A stretch of DNA of 64,000 bases from contig CAKONC010000003.1 in NCBI GenBank assembly GCA_934096985.1, positions 1-64,000 of the forward strand, read 5' to 3'. The translations under genes and the position numbers were made by a program. Every line of letters begins with the position of its first letter. Position 1 is the first letter of the stretch. Origin of the DNA: an uncultured Bacilli bacterium (lineage in GTDB: Bacteria > Bacillota_I > Bacilli_A > RF39 > UBA660). This document shows, piece after piece, positions 27,302-35,951 of this stretch. The notes below the pieces were generated by a model that did not search any database, was not told where the DNA came from, and saw only the letters and a program-made list of their open reading frames with translations.

Positions 27302-27958
27302 ATGAAAATTAAAAATTTTTTTAAAAATTTATTCAAAGATCTTAGTGTGATTATAGGATTTATTTTTATTATAATTTTACTTGCTAATATCTTTAGAAAA
27401 TATATTAATAAAAATGCTGCATTATGGCAAATAATTATTTTTTCAGTAGCTAGTTTGTACTTATTAATTGTTTATAGAAAAGAATTTAAAACTTATTTTT
27501 TAGATTTTAAAAAAAATTATAAAAGTCATTTATCAAAAGGATTTAAAATTTATATAATATGTTTATTTTTCATGTATGTAAGTAATATATTAATTTATTA
27601 TTTAACTAAATCATTAGCCACTAACGAAACAATGAATCGTGAATCAGTTTCACAAAATTTATTACTTTCAATAATTGATATGTGCATTCTTGCACCCTTT
27701 TATGAAGAAACACTATCTAGATTAAATTTTAAAAATTTATTTTCAAATAAATGGGTATTTTCTATAATTACCGGTCTTGCATTTGGTTCATTACACCTTT
27801 TAGTAGCTGAGTCTTTAGTCGAATGTTTATATTTAATTCCTTATTCAATTATGGGTTTTTCCCTAGGATGTATGTTTTATGATACGGATAATATATTTAC
27901 TTCCATGAGCTTTCATTTTTTAAACAATCTCGTAAGTATATTATTACTTATTTTATAG
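27302..27958 (+). CDS. CPBP-family intramembrane protease (Abi/CAAX-like)
   Basis: A 218-residue polytopic membrane protein with about six hydrophobic segments. The CPBP motifs are ILAPFYEETLSRLNF (EExxxR), FGSLHLL and FHFLNNLVS. Characterised relatives include CAAX prenyl proteases and bacteriocin self-immunity proteins. Substrate unknown. Followed after 9 bp by the phosphoesterase-like gene in the same direction. Confidence 0.85.
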   Translation: MKIKNFFKNLFKDLSVIIGFIFIIILLANIFRKYINKNAALWQIIIFSVASLYLLIVYRKEFKTYFLDFKKNYKSHLSKGFKIYIICLFFMYVSNILIYYLTKSLATNETMNRESVSQNLLLSIIDMCILAPFYEETLSRLNFKNLFSNKWVFSIITGLAFGSLHLLVAESLVECLYLIPYSIMGFSLGCMFYDTDNIFTSMSFHFLNNLVSILLLIL

Positions 27959-27967
27959 GAGTATTTA

Positions 27968-28759
27968 ATGAAAAGATTTATATGTATTATAATTTTGGTG
28001 TTAGTTACAATATTTTTATATGCAAGCTATATTAATGTTAAAGGATATAAAATTTATGAATATGAAATTGCTTCGAATAAAATTACCGAAGGATTTGATG
28101 GCTTTAAAATAGTTCACTTTTCTGATTTATTATATGAAAAAAATGAAGATATCGAAGAAATAAAATTAATTATAGATAATTTAAATAAACAAAATGCTAA
28201 TATAGTAGTTTTTACTGGAGATGTTGTAAAATCAAATATTTCCTTGGAAAAATTAAATGAAATTGGCACTTTGTTTAAAAGTATTAATGCTGATTATAAA
28301 TATGCAATTATTGGTGATCATGATAACGAAGACATTAAAACTATGCTTAAAAATAATGGTTTTGAAGTATTAGAAAATAACTATGTATATGTATATAATA
28401 AAGATATATCTCCAATAAAAATCATGGATTTAAATAATTTTAATGTTGATATTTTAAATAATGAAGATGAAATTAGCCCTAGTTTTGTAATTGGTCTTTT
28501 GCATAAACCCGATGAATTTAAGAAGATAAAAGAATATAATATTGATGTGGTTTTTGCTGGTCACTCCCTTGGTGGTCAAATTAGATTACCATTCTGGGGT
28601 GCACTAATAAAAAAAGATGGTGCTAAAATTTATACAAATAATTATTATAAAGAAAATGATACTATGATGTATGTATGCTACGGAGTTGGCGTTGAAAAAA
28701 CCCCATTTAGAACTCTAAATAAGCCTTCATTTAATGTATACAGATTAAAAAGCTTATAA
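27968..28759 (+). CDS. Metallophosphoesterase-like membrane protein with degenerate active site
   Basis: A 263-residue protein with an N-terminal TM and a calcineurin-like fold of the YkuE/YaeI type. Each metal motif is recognisable but changed: HFSDLL for SDLH, TGDVVKS for GDLVD, GDHD for GNHD, and GHSLGGQIRLP for GHTHGGQIRLP. LLHKPD is intact. At least three metal ligands appear lost, so hydrolysis is doubtful and a binding role is possible. The degeneracy is in the raw sequence and not caused by frameshift. Second gene of the CPBP unit. Confidence 0.85.
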   Translation: MKRFICIIILVLVTIFLYASYINVKGYKIYEYEIASNKITEGFDGFKIVHFSDLLYEKNEDIEEIKLIIDNLNKQNANIVVFTGDVVKSNISLEKLNEIGTLFKSINADYKYAIIGDHDNEDIKTMLKNNGFEVLENNYVYVYNKDISPIKIMDLNNFNVDILNNEDEISPSFVIGLLHKPDEFKKIKEYNIDVVFAGHSLGGQIRLPFWGALIKKDGAKIYTNNYYKENDTMMYVCYGVGVEKTPFRTLNKPSFNVYRLKSL

Positions 28760-28775
28760 GAGTTTTTTTGTGGCA

Positions 28776-28812
28776 TAAAAAAAACATAGTGATTATAAAA
28801 ATTCCACTATGT
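28776..28812 (-). terminator. Terminator of the mTERF-like operon
   Basis: Minus-strand arms ACATAGTG/CACTATGT with a run of T. The plus strand offers a T run upstream of it for the convergent gene, but no separate hairpin. Confidence 0.8.
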
Positions 28813-29080
28813 TAATATTTTTCTTTAATTTTTCAATTAAATCAGCTTTTTCATACTTAGCAAATATTGATTTAAAATTACTGCTATCCATTAAGAACAT
28901 ATCATAATATTTTATAAATATATCTTGATAATTAGTTACTCCTAAATCTTTTAAAAATGAAAGATTTTCTGTAACTAATTTTTTTTGTTCTTTAATAAGT
29001 TCAATGAATTTTTCTGGTGTATTTTCTTCAAAATATGCAACATCATCTTTACTAAATCCAATTTTTTCTAAAAATTTCAT
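28793..29080 (-). CDS. Small helical protein with mTERF-like repeats
   Basis: A 95-residue all-helical protein. The pattern IGFSKDDVAYFEENTPEKFIELIKEQKKLVTENLSFLKDLGVTNYQDIFIKYYDMFLM reads as consecutive mTERF-type units (leucine-rich helix pairs with LG[FV] turns). It overlaps the end of the preceding gene by four bases (ATGA). No enzyme motif. mTERF-type repeats bind nucleic acid in eukaryotic organelles; a similar role here is only inferred. Confidence 0.75.
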   Translation of the reverse strand: MKFLEKIGFSKDDVAYFEENTPEKFIELIKEQKKLVTENLSFLKDLGVTNYQDIFIKYYDMFLMDSSNFKSIFAKYEKADLIEKLKKNINIVEFL

Positions 29081-29970
29081 GCTGCACTCCTTACATTATT
29101 CATATTTTCTTCTTGAACTAATTTTAATTCAGCATCAATTGCTTTATATATTTTAACTTTTTCTTCATCAGTTAAATTCTTTTTAAATGTCAATGTATAA
29201 TAAATTATTTCTCTTTCATCAGTAATGCCACTTGCAAGCAATTTAATCATATTATCTGATTTAGTACCATCAATTTCACTTCCATAATTAAGTGCTTCTA
29301 AAACATGTCTTAAGTGAAGTGATAAGTCCTCATATTTAGCAAGCATTTCATCAGTTAAACGAATTGTTTGATCTTTTAATAATGCTAATAAATACGGATT
29401 AGTTTCGGCTTCAACATTTTTATTATTCACGTCATTTGCTGGCTCATTTTTAACACTTGTCTGAGTACTAGTGTTAATGTTAACGCTTGGGCTAGGAACA
29501 CTATTTACTGTTTGCGTATTTACAACATTACTATTTTCTTTTACTGGAGGTTCCTCTTTTTTTACACCTTCACCAAATTTTCTTTCAAAATCTCTTTTGT
29601 TAAAAATAAGTTTATTATATTTACCACTTTCAGATTTTACTGGTACACCATTTTTCAAACAATATTCAAGTCTTATAATGCACTCTTTAGAATTAATGCG
29701 TGTTGGATCCTCTACAAATGCTTGTAAATGACCGAGTGCTTCCATTTTACTAACTTGAGATTTAATAAAATCAAATGGGTTTGCAAAAACCTTAAATTCA
29801 GAAGGTTTTGTAATATTAATGCCTTTACTTTTTAAGTAATTTACTATAGTAGTTAAATCTTCATAAGATACTACATCGTCAGTTATACTTGCGTAAAATT
29901 TAAATAAAGTTTTATAGTTTTCTTGACTAACTGACAAAACTTTAATTTTTTCTACAAGACTACTACTCAT
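29077..29970 (-). CDS. Hypothetical helical protein with Asn/Pro/Ser-rich linker
   Basis: A 297-residue cytoplasmic protein. The N-terminal domain (about 1-135) is helical (YEDLTTIVNYLKSKGINITKPSEFKVFANPFDFIKSQVSKMEALGHLQAFVEDP). A low-complexity linker (EEPPVKENSNVVNTQTVNSV..., about 137-190) joins it to a second helical domain. The phrase 'KSKGINITKPSEF...ANP.DF' resembles an mTERF-like unit. Function unknown. It is the middle gene of a three-gene unit with shared repeat flavour. Confidence 0.75.
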   Translation of the reverse strand: MSSSLVEKIKVLSVSQENYKTLFKFYASITDDVVSYEDLTTIVNYLKSKGINITKPSEFKVFANPFDFIKSQVSKMEALGHLQAFVEDPTRINSKECIIRLEYCLKNGVPVKSESGKYNKLIFNKRDFERKFGEGVKKEEPPVKENSNVVNTQTVNSVPSPSVNINTSTQTSVKNEPANDVNNKNVEAETNPYLLALLKDQTIRLTDEMLAKYEDLSLHLRHVLEALNYGSEIDGTKSDNMIKLLASGITDEREIIYYTLTFKKNLTDEEKVKIYKAIDAELKLVQEENMNNVRSAA

Positions 29971-29982
29971 AAATTCTCCTTT

Positions 29983-31203
29983 CTAATAAGCAATTAATGG
30001 AACATTTTTTGGTTCTAAACCACTTTGATTTAATAAATTAATTGCAGCATTTAAACCTTTTAAATCATATTTAGTTAATACTGTTGGATTTAAATATATA
30101 TCTTGTGGCATCTTTCCAATGCTTGTTAATTTTTCTATTTTATTTGACATTTCTTTATCATAAAGTAGTTCTACATTATCAGCAAAGAAATCTAAAGTTA
30201 TCTTTAATGATTTAATATATTCTGTATTTTTCTTAATTGTTTCTTCATCATAATTTGCAAGTAACTTTTCAAAATCATTACTTGTAAAATCTAAATAATC
30301 ATATCCAAGTGATTCTAATAATTTAATTAATGATTCCTTACTTGGCTGATTTTTAGTTTCTTCTTTTTTTGGAGCTTCTACATTACCAGTTTTGATTTCA
30401 GATACAACTGGAGTCTCGGCTTTTGGAGTTTCCTCAACATCTTTCATGAAATCAAATTTAAATGTATCTATTGATTCCGGTTTAACCACAGGTTCAACAT
30501 CAATTACAGGAGTTTTAGTTTCCTTTGCTTCCTTAAAAACATCACTAATTGATTTTCCTGATTGACGATTTTTATAATTTGTTTCATATTCAAACAAACC
30601 ATCCTCAGGGAACATCAATAGTTTAGCGGCCTCTCTTTGCTCTTCTTCAGAAAAATTAAATTTTTCTAATAATGATGTAATTTCATCTCTTGTAATATTT
30701 ATATTGCCCTCTAATGCAAGTTCAAAATATTTATTTAATCTTTCTTGATTTGATAAAGCCTCATCTTTCCTAATTCCAAGTTCTTCAATCTTAGTTGTAG
30801 CTTTATTCATTTCATCTTCAACTAAAACAAGTTCTTTTTCTGCTTTATCTTTTTCAGATGCAAATTCTTCTAAAGTTTTAGGTAATTTTACATCTAACTC
30901 TTTCTTTAATTCATTTGGGTCAAAAGCAATACTAAGTTCTTTTAAAACATTAACGAAATCATCTCTTCGAATAGTTTCTAAAGCATTTTTAAAACTCTCA
31001 CCCTCTTTTGCAAGTACTTCTTTTTCACTAGTAAGTTTCTCAATTTGTCCTTGAAGTTCTGTAGTTCTTTTACTAGTTCTTTCTTTTGTTTTTACTGCTT
31101 CATCTTTTTCCTTAGCCATTGATACTAGGATAACACTATCTTCTCCTCGTAAGTTATATAACTTATCAAGAAGCATTCTCATTTCTGTATTCAAATTTCT
31201 CAT
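29983..31203 (-). CDS. Coiled-coil protein with C-terminal mTERF-like repeats
   Basis: A 406-residue protein. Residues about 1-170 form long coiled coils (KEKDEAVKTKERTSKRTTELQGQ...; EKDKAEKELVLVEDEMNKATTK), then a Pro/Val/Glu linker. The C-terminal 120 residues carry helical repeats: LLESLGYDYLDFTSNDFEKLLANYDEETIKKNTEYIKSLKIT, and TSIGKMPQDIYLNPTVLTKYDLKGLNAAINLLNQSGL. The start is the ATG at 31203 behind AAAGGGTG; a frame seven codons longer has no ribosome site. First gene of the unit. Confidence 0.75.
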   Translation of the reverse strand: MRNLNTEMRMLLDKLYNLRGEDSVILVSMAKEKDEAVKTKERTSKRTTELQGQIEKLTSEKEVLAKEGESFKNALETIRRDDFVNVLKELSIAFDPNELKKELDVKLPKTLEEFASEKDKAEKELVLVEDEMNKATTKIEELGIRKDEALSNQERLNKYFELALEGNINITRDEITSLLEKFNFSEEEQREAAKLLMFPEDGLFEYETNYKNRQSGKSISDVFKEAKETKTPVIDVEPVVKPESIDTFKFDFMKDVEETPKAETPVVSEIKTGNVEAPKKEETKNQPSKESLIKLLESLGYDYLDFTSNDFEKLLANYDEETIKKNTEYIKSLKITLDFFADNVELLYDKEMSNKIEKLTSIGKMPQDIYLNPTVLTKYDLKGLNAAINLLNQSGLEPKNVPLIAY

Positions 31204-31230
31204 TGTCTTCACACCCTTTATCATATAGAA

Positions 31231-31260
31231 ATTATAGCATAAAAAAAAGGCAAATGTAAA
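31231..31260 (-). promoter_or_regulatory. Promoter of the mTERF-like operon, extended -10
   Basis: Minus strand TTTACA, 18 bp, TGCTATAAT. It overlaps the terminator-like AAAAGG...CCTTTT sequence after the upstream gene. Confidence 0.65.
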
Positions 31261-31267
31261 CTACCTT

Positions 31268-32920
31268 TTAATTATTTTTTCTTAATTTAGTAATTATATA
31301 ACCTATTGCTAAAATGCTTAACGTAAATGTCGTAAAGTATACAGTTATATTGTCAAGTGTATTCGGATTATTTAAATTATCACTTGCTAAAATGTAATTA
31401 CTAAAATGATTTGTTTTAAATGAAAGATATTTAACTCCATCAATAGTTGTTTCTTCAACTTTATATTTTTCAATACTTCCATCATCATTAATGTAAAGCA
31501 TTACTAACCCTTCAGCACCCTTATCATACGGAATTAATACTTCAGTAACATCATTAAAATTACTAATAATTTTATCTAAAATATCTGAATATAATTTTAA
31601 ACTATATCCGTCTATAGTTTCATAGCCTTTTTTAGTAAGAATATTTATTTCTTCGTCAGAAAGTTTATAATTATTACTTATTAATTTAGCATCTAAAGGA
31701 ACATTACTAGCTTTAGTTTTTAAAATTATACCCGTTTTTGTATCTACCGAAGAAATAACTCCAAATTTACTTGAATATTCCTCTGGCATCTGTAAAATAC
31801 CAATACAATATTTTTTATCGTTAACTGTAAGAACATAAGGAAGTGTTGTTATAAGTTCATCTTTGTCTTTATAATAGTTAATTATGCTCTCATTACTACT
31901 ACCAGATTTTAATTTTTCATACTCTTTTTCAAAACTAGTATTAACAAGTTCATAGTATTTTTTTGTATTAATTCCCATCGTAAGGAATAATACCTCTTCA
32001 ACAGGAAGTGCTTCATTTTCCCATTCTTCAATACTAAAATCACTTTCAACTTTAACATTAACATCAGGATTATTTATATATTTTTTTAAACTATCTTCTA
32101 AAACCTTTGCATAATCTTTTACATCAGTTCCCACTGGTACATAAAACATATTTGATTGATAAAAACCATTAAATGTAAAGCCATAGTAAATTCCATTATA
32201 TTTTACAAATGTAAAACCATCGGCAATACCTGTAAGTGAAATACCTCTTCTTGTCTCTTCAAATGAAATTGAAAAATCAAAATCAGGATTTTTTTCAACA
32301 ACATTTTTAACTTGAGCAAATTCTTTAAGTGATCTTTTCGGAGAAAAGAATGTAGTTGTATCACTTTCATAATTAATTAAATGATTTATCATATCTTTAT
32401 CTGCAACATTAAATGTTCCAAATAATTCATTTGTTATTAAATCAACCTTTTTTGTAATATTTTCATTTCCACTTACTTCTTCATAAGTTACATCCAATGT
32501 ATATTTATCATGTACTTCATTTTCAAAACTTTTGCCATAGTAAACCATTACTTCACAAAAATCTTTATCTGCAATCTGCGGTGTATTACCATAATAATAA
32601 TTATCACCTTTTCTATAACATGCAGTATCCATACCTAGTACATTTTCAAAATCAACTATGTTATATAAGTCATCACGAAATAAATATTCAAAAAATTTGT
32701 TATTTAAAAATTCTTTTTCATAAGTGCTACCATCATATTCATTTGCTTTTAACCAATTATAATTTTTTTCAACCATTGAATCTAAATTTGTATACTTAAA
32801 TGAAAATACATGGTTTTCTAAAATATTTTTATTAGCCTGCCTACTTTCCTCAATTGTTTTTGCATTAACACTAGTTATCAAAAATAAACTTACAAATAAA
32901 ACTCTTAAAATTTTTTTCAT
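31268..32920 (-). CDS. Secreted/membrane-anchored protein of unknown function
   Basis: A 550-residue protein with a signal peptide (MKKILRVLFVSLFLITSVNA) and a C-terminal TM (NITVYFTTFTLSILAIGYIITKLRKNN), so the bulk is outside and tethered. The start is the ATG at 32920, 6 bp after AGGAG; a GTG one codon upstream is less likely. No catalytic motif seen. NPDFDFSISFEET resembles YPDFDFRVFYENL in the HELLH protein at 34037-35857, which may indicate a shared domain. Single gene. Confidence 0.75.
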   Translation of the reverse strand: MKKILRVLFVSLFLITSVNAKTIEESRQANKNILENHVFSFKYTNLDSMVEKNYNWLKANEYDGSTYEKEFLNNKFFEYLFRDDLYNIVDFENVLGMDTACYRKGDNYYYGNTPQIADKDFCEVMVYYGKSFENEVHDKYTLDVTYEEVSGNENITKKVDLITNELFGTFNVADKDMINHLINYESDTTTFFSPKRSLKEFAQVKNVVEKNPDFDFSISFEETRRGISLTGIADGFTFVKYNGIYYGFTFNGFYQSNMFYVPVGTDVKDYAKVLEDSLKKYINNPDVNVKVESDFSIEEWENEALPVEEVLFLTMGINTKKYYELVNTSFEKEYEKLKSGSSNESIINYYKDKDELITTLPYVLTVNDKKYCIGILQMPEEYSSKFGVISSVDTKTGIILKTKASNVPLDAKLISNNYKLSDEEINILTKKGYETIDGYSLKLYSDILDKIISNFNDVTEVLIPYDKGAEGLVMLYINDDGSIEKYKVEETTIDGVKYLSFKTNHFSNYILASDNLNNPNTLDNITVYFTTFTLSILAIGYIITKLRKNN

Positions 32921-33035
32921 CACACTCTCCTACTCTTACAATTATTATAAATGATTAAATCTATTTATTCAACATCAAAAATCACAAATTCAAAAAAACT
33001 GAATATAATACAAAGAAATACTAAGGAGGAAAATT

Positions 33036-34010
33036 TTGAAAAAAGTATTTTATAGTTTTTTAACTTTATTAATTATCATCATTTGCTTATTAATATTTTT
33101 ACCTAAAAAAGAAAATAAAAATATTAAAACCATTAAACTTGCAGAAGTTACACATTCAGTTTTTTATGCTCCAATGTATATTGCTATTGAAAATGGTTAT
33201 TTTGAAGAAGAAAATTTAAAAATTGATTTAATATTAACACCTGGTGCTGATAAAGTAAGCTCGGCTGTACTTTCTGGTGATGTAAATATAGGTTTTGCTG
33301 GAGCTGAAAGTGCAATATATATCTACGAAAAAAATGAAAAAGATTATTTACAGATTTTTGCGGGTCTTACAAAAAGAGATGGTCAATTTATTATTTCTAA
33401 AACTAAAAATGAAAATTTTAAATTAACTGACCTTTATGGCAAACAAATTTTAGTAGGAAGATCATCTGGAATGCCAGCATTAAACTTTCTAAATGCACTT
33501 AAAAAAGAAGGCATTGATGAAAGCAAAATAAACATTAATTATAGTGTAGACTTTGCTTCATTATCTGGAGCATTTATTGGTTCTAAAGATTATCACTATG
33601 TTAATCTATTCGAACCAAATGCTTTAAAACTTGAAAATGAAGGTTATGGACACGTTGTAGCAAGTATTGGACTTCTTTCTGGTGAAATGCCATATACAAC
33701 ATTTTATGCTAAAAAAAGTTATGTTGAAAATAATAGTAACGTAATAAATAGTTTTAGAAATGCAATTAACAAAGGACTAAAATTTGTCAAAGAAAATGAT
33801 GAACAAATAATTGCCAAAAGTATACTTAAACAATTCCCTGATACTTCATTAAATGATTTAATAAAGATTGTAAAAAGATATAAAGATGCGGATTCATTTT
33901 TAGAAAGTACTTATATAAGTGAAAACCTACTTGAAAATCTCGAAGATATTATGATTGATAATAATCTTTTAAAAGATTACGTTCCTTATGATAAATTAAT
34001 TATAAACTAA
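33036..34010 (+). CDS. Orphan NMT1/THI5-like substrate-binding protein
   Basis: A 324-residue protein with an N-terminal TM or uncleaved signal anchor (VFYSFLTLLIIIICLLIFLP) and no lipobox Cys in the usual context. The periplasmic-binding-type fold is marked by KLAEVTHSVFYAPMYIAIENGYFEEENLKIDLILTPGADKVSSAVLSGDVNIGFAG and LYGKQILVGRSSGMPALNFL. Relatives bind thiamine precursors, nitrate, taurine or related compounds; the ligand here cannot be told. No permease or ATPase gene is adjacent, and no THI/TPP-type riboswitch is evident. Start is a TTG, supported by AAGGAGG 7-8 bp upstream. Confidence 0.85.
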   Translation: MKKVFYSFLTLLIIIICLLIFLPKKENKNIKTIKLAEVTHSVFYAPMYIAIENGYFEEENLKIDLILTPGADKVSSAVLSGDVNIGFAGAESAIYIYEKNEKDYLQIFAGLTKRDGQFIISKTKNENFKLTDLYGKQILVGRSSGMPALNFLNALKKEGIDESKININYSVDFASLSGAFIGSKDYHYVNLFEPNALKLENEGYGHVVASIGLLSGEMPYTTFYAKKSYVENNSNVINSFRNAINKGLKFVKENDEQIIAKSILKQFPDTSLNDLIKIVKRYKDADSFLESTYISENLLENLEDIMIDNNLLKDYVPYDKLIIN

Positions 34011-34038
34011 AAAACCACTAAAATTTAGTGATTTTTTT
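34008..34038. terminator. Bidirectional terminator
   Basis: AAAAAACCACTAAAATTTAGTG followed by seven T, symmetrical; serves the plus-strand binding-protein gene and the minus-strand HELLH protein gene. Confidence 0.85.
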
Positions 34039-35857
34039 ATCTTGACATAGATAAATCATTTTTACTTAAAAATAAATTCAAATAATCATTATTAAGAATC
34101 AATGAAAGCTCGAGTTTATCTAAATATGAATCAAAGCAGTTTAAATAAATTATTAAAGGCACTTTTTTTTCATTACTCAAATTTTCATCAGTAGAAAAAA
34201 TAACTTCATTATCTTTAAAAAGTTTTGCTCCGACTTTCCCATCTTCATTATATCCTACTGATATCGTTACAAAGCTATCAATCATAATATCTTTAATATA
34301 TGTTCCTTGATAAAACATTGGTATAGTTTTATATAAATGAGGACTTACCTCATTTGTACTTTCAATAATTTTGCTCATATAATCATATTCATTATAAGAA
34401 TGCAAATTCATAAATGCGTATACCATAAAATTTTGTGAATCAAAATTTATTTTAAGAATAAAGTTATCTTCTAAAGATATTTCTTTATTACCCGAAGAAG
34501 TAACTGCAAAATCAGTACCATTATCATTAATAATAGGACAAAATACACCTTCAAAATAGCAAAAATCTTTTTCACCTTTAAAGTTACTAGCCTTACTTTT
34601 TATATCATCATAAGAAATAATATTTTCATACCCTAAAGAAGTTAAGTATTCATTATAATCTTTTAGATATTCTATTAAAGATGAATGATCATTTACATAT
34701 AAAAATATCTTAGAAAAGCTTTCAAACGGCTCATATATATTATCGGAATCTATATTTACACTTAATTTTGCTATTTTAAATAATTCTTCCATTAAACTTG
34801 GGGCTTTATCAAGAGTCATATTTATTCCAAAGTCTCTTTTGGTTGTATATAGACTATTTAAAACATTTGTAATAAAATCAACATCAATCGTTGGATATGC
34901 TTTTTTTAATGAAGACAAAAGTCCATCTATTCCATTAGTGCTATAATCACTAATACTATAATCTACTCTTGAGCACAAAAAATCAAGTACAGTTTGGTAG
35001 TCACTATAACTATTATCTTTTACAATGAGACCAGTAATTTTAGCATTCATAGCTTCACCTAAAGCTTCACAAGCATAAGGAAAACGATAATAATTTATTT
35101 TTTCAGTTTTATAATAAATATTTTGAGTTGAATGTAAAAGTTCATGATATCTAGTACTTTCATTTGCATTAATTGGGTAACATATTTTATTTTCCTTTAC
35201 ATCATAGTAACCCAAAACAATTTTACCTATCGAAGATAAAAATTCTTCATTGCTTAGTTTTTCTATTTTTATACTTTTAAGATTTTCATAAAATACTCTA
35301 AAATCAAAATCCGGATAATTATTATGTACAGTGTTCACTAAAGTTATAGCTCTTAATTTATCATCATTATCAAAGTTTTTACTTTTATTTATTGCTTCAA
35401 TAACGTTTTCATAAGAAATACTTTCATATCCTAAAACGCTAGTTAATTCTTTATTATTTTTAATTTTCTTTTCTTCAGTAATATTTAAATTTTCAGTATA
35501 AAATGGGACTATACTATGAGTTGGTTCTTCTTCAACTAAAGCAGGCTTTTCTTCTACAGTAACTTCTGGTTTTTTCACCATATCTTTTGCAATTGAAGCA
35601 GTAACAGCAGCTAAAAGGGCAACCGTTATAGCGGTATTTTTTAGCAAAACTTTTTCTTCAAAATTTAATTTATGAATTTCATATGATATAAAATCCACTT
35701 TCTTATTATAAACACTATTTAGCAACATATAATCGTTATATTCAGGATAAGAAAATTTATTATTTTTTATCTCCAAAAAAGCTTTATGTCCATCATCGCA
35801 AAGAAAGATTGCAAAACATTTGTTATTTAATTTAATATTAAACATATATTTAAACAT
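34037..35857 (-). CDS. Membrane-tethered putative zinc metallopeptidase (HELLH)
   Basis: A 606-residue protein: about 72 cytoplasmic residues, a TM (about 73-90), a Glu/Pro-rich linker, then a large outer domain. It contains RYHELLHSTQ, an HExxH zinc motif with His238, Glu239 and His242. Glu264 or Glu268 in CEALGEAMNAK, 22-26 residues downstream, is a plausible third ligand as in gluzincins. I know of no family that fits the whole protein. The N-terminal cytoplasmic domain has the same plan as the lytic transglycosylase at 53679-54872 (small domain, TM, enzyme outside). Monocistronic with RBS AAAGGTGAT. Confidence 0.65.
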   Translation of the reverse strand: MFKYMFNIKLNNKCFAIFLCDDGHKAFLEIKNNKFSYPEYNDYMLLNSVYNKKVDFISYEIHKLNFEEKVLLKNTAITVALLAAVTASIAKDMVKKPEVTVEEKPALVEEEPTHSIVPFYTENLNITEEKKIKNNKELTSVLGYESISYENVIEAINKSKNFDNDDKLRAITLVNTVHNNYPDFDFRVFYENLKSIKIEKLSNEEFLSSIGKIVLGYYDVKENKICYPINANESTRYHELLHSTQNIYYKTEKINYYRFPYACEALGEAMNAKITGLIVKDNSYSDYQTVLDFLCSRVDYSISDYSTNGIDGLLSSLKKAYPTIDVDFITNVLNSLYTTKRDFGINMTLDKAPSLMEELFKIAKLSVNIDSDNIYEPFESFSKIFLYVNDHSSLIEYLKDYNEYLTSLGYENIISYDDIKSKASNFKGEKDFCYFEGVFCPIINDNGTDFAVTSSGNKEISLEDNFILKINFDSQNFMVYAFMNLHSYNEYDYMSKIIESTNEVSPHLYKTIPMFYQGTYIKDIMIDSFVTISVGYNEDGKVGAKLFKDNEVIFSTDENLSNEKKVPLIIYLNCFDSYLDKLELSLILNNDYLNLFLSKNDLSMSR

Positions 35858-35921
35858 TTCTTATCACCTTTTATTTATATATAATATATCAAAAATATTT
35901 GTTGTTGTATAGTTCACAATT

Positions 35922-35951
35922 AAAAAAAACTTAAGGTTTATTTTTCTTAAG
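35922..35951 (-). terminator. Terminator of the cohesin/dockerin operon
   Basis: Minus strand CTTAAG...CTTAAG arms with eight T. Confidence 0.7.

Noticed and set aside
27302..27958. CPBP protein as bacteriocin immunity
   Set aside because: No bacteriocin precursor or transporter gene is adjacent; the role is left open.
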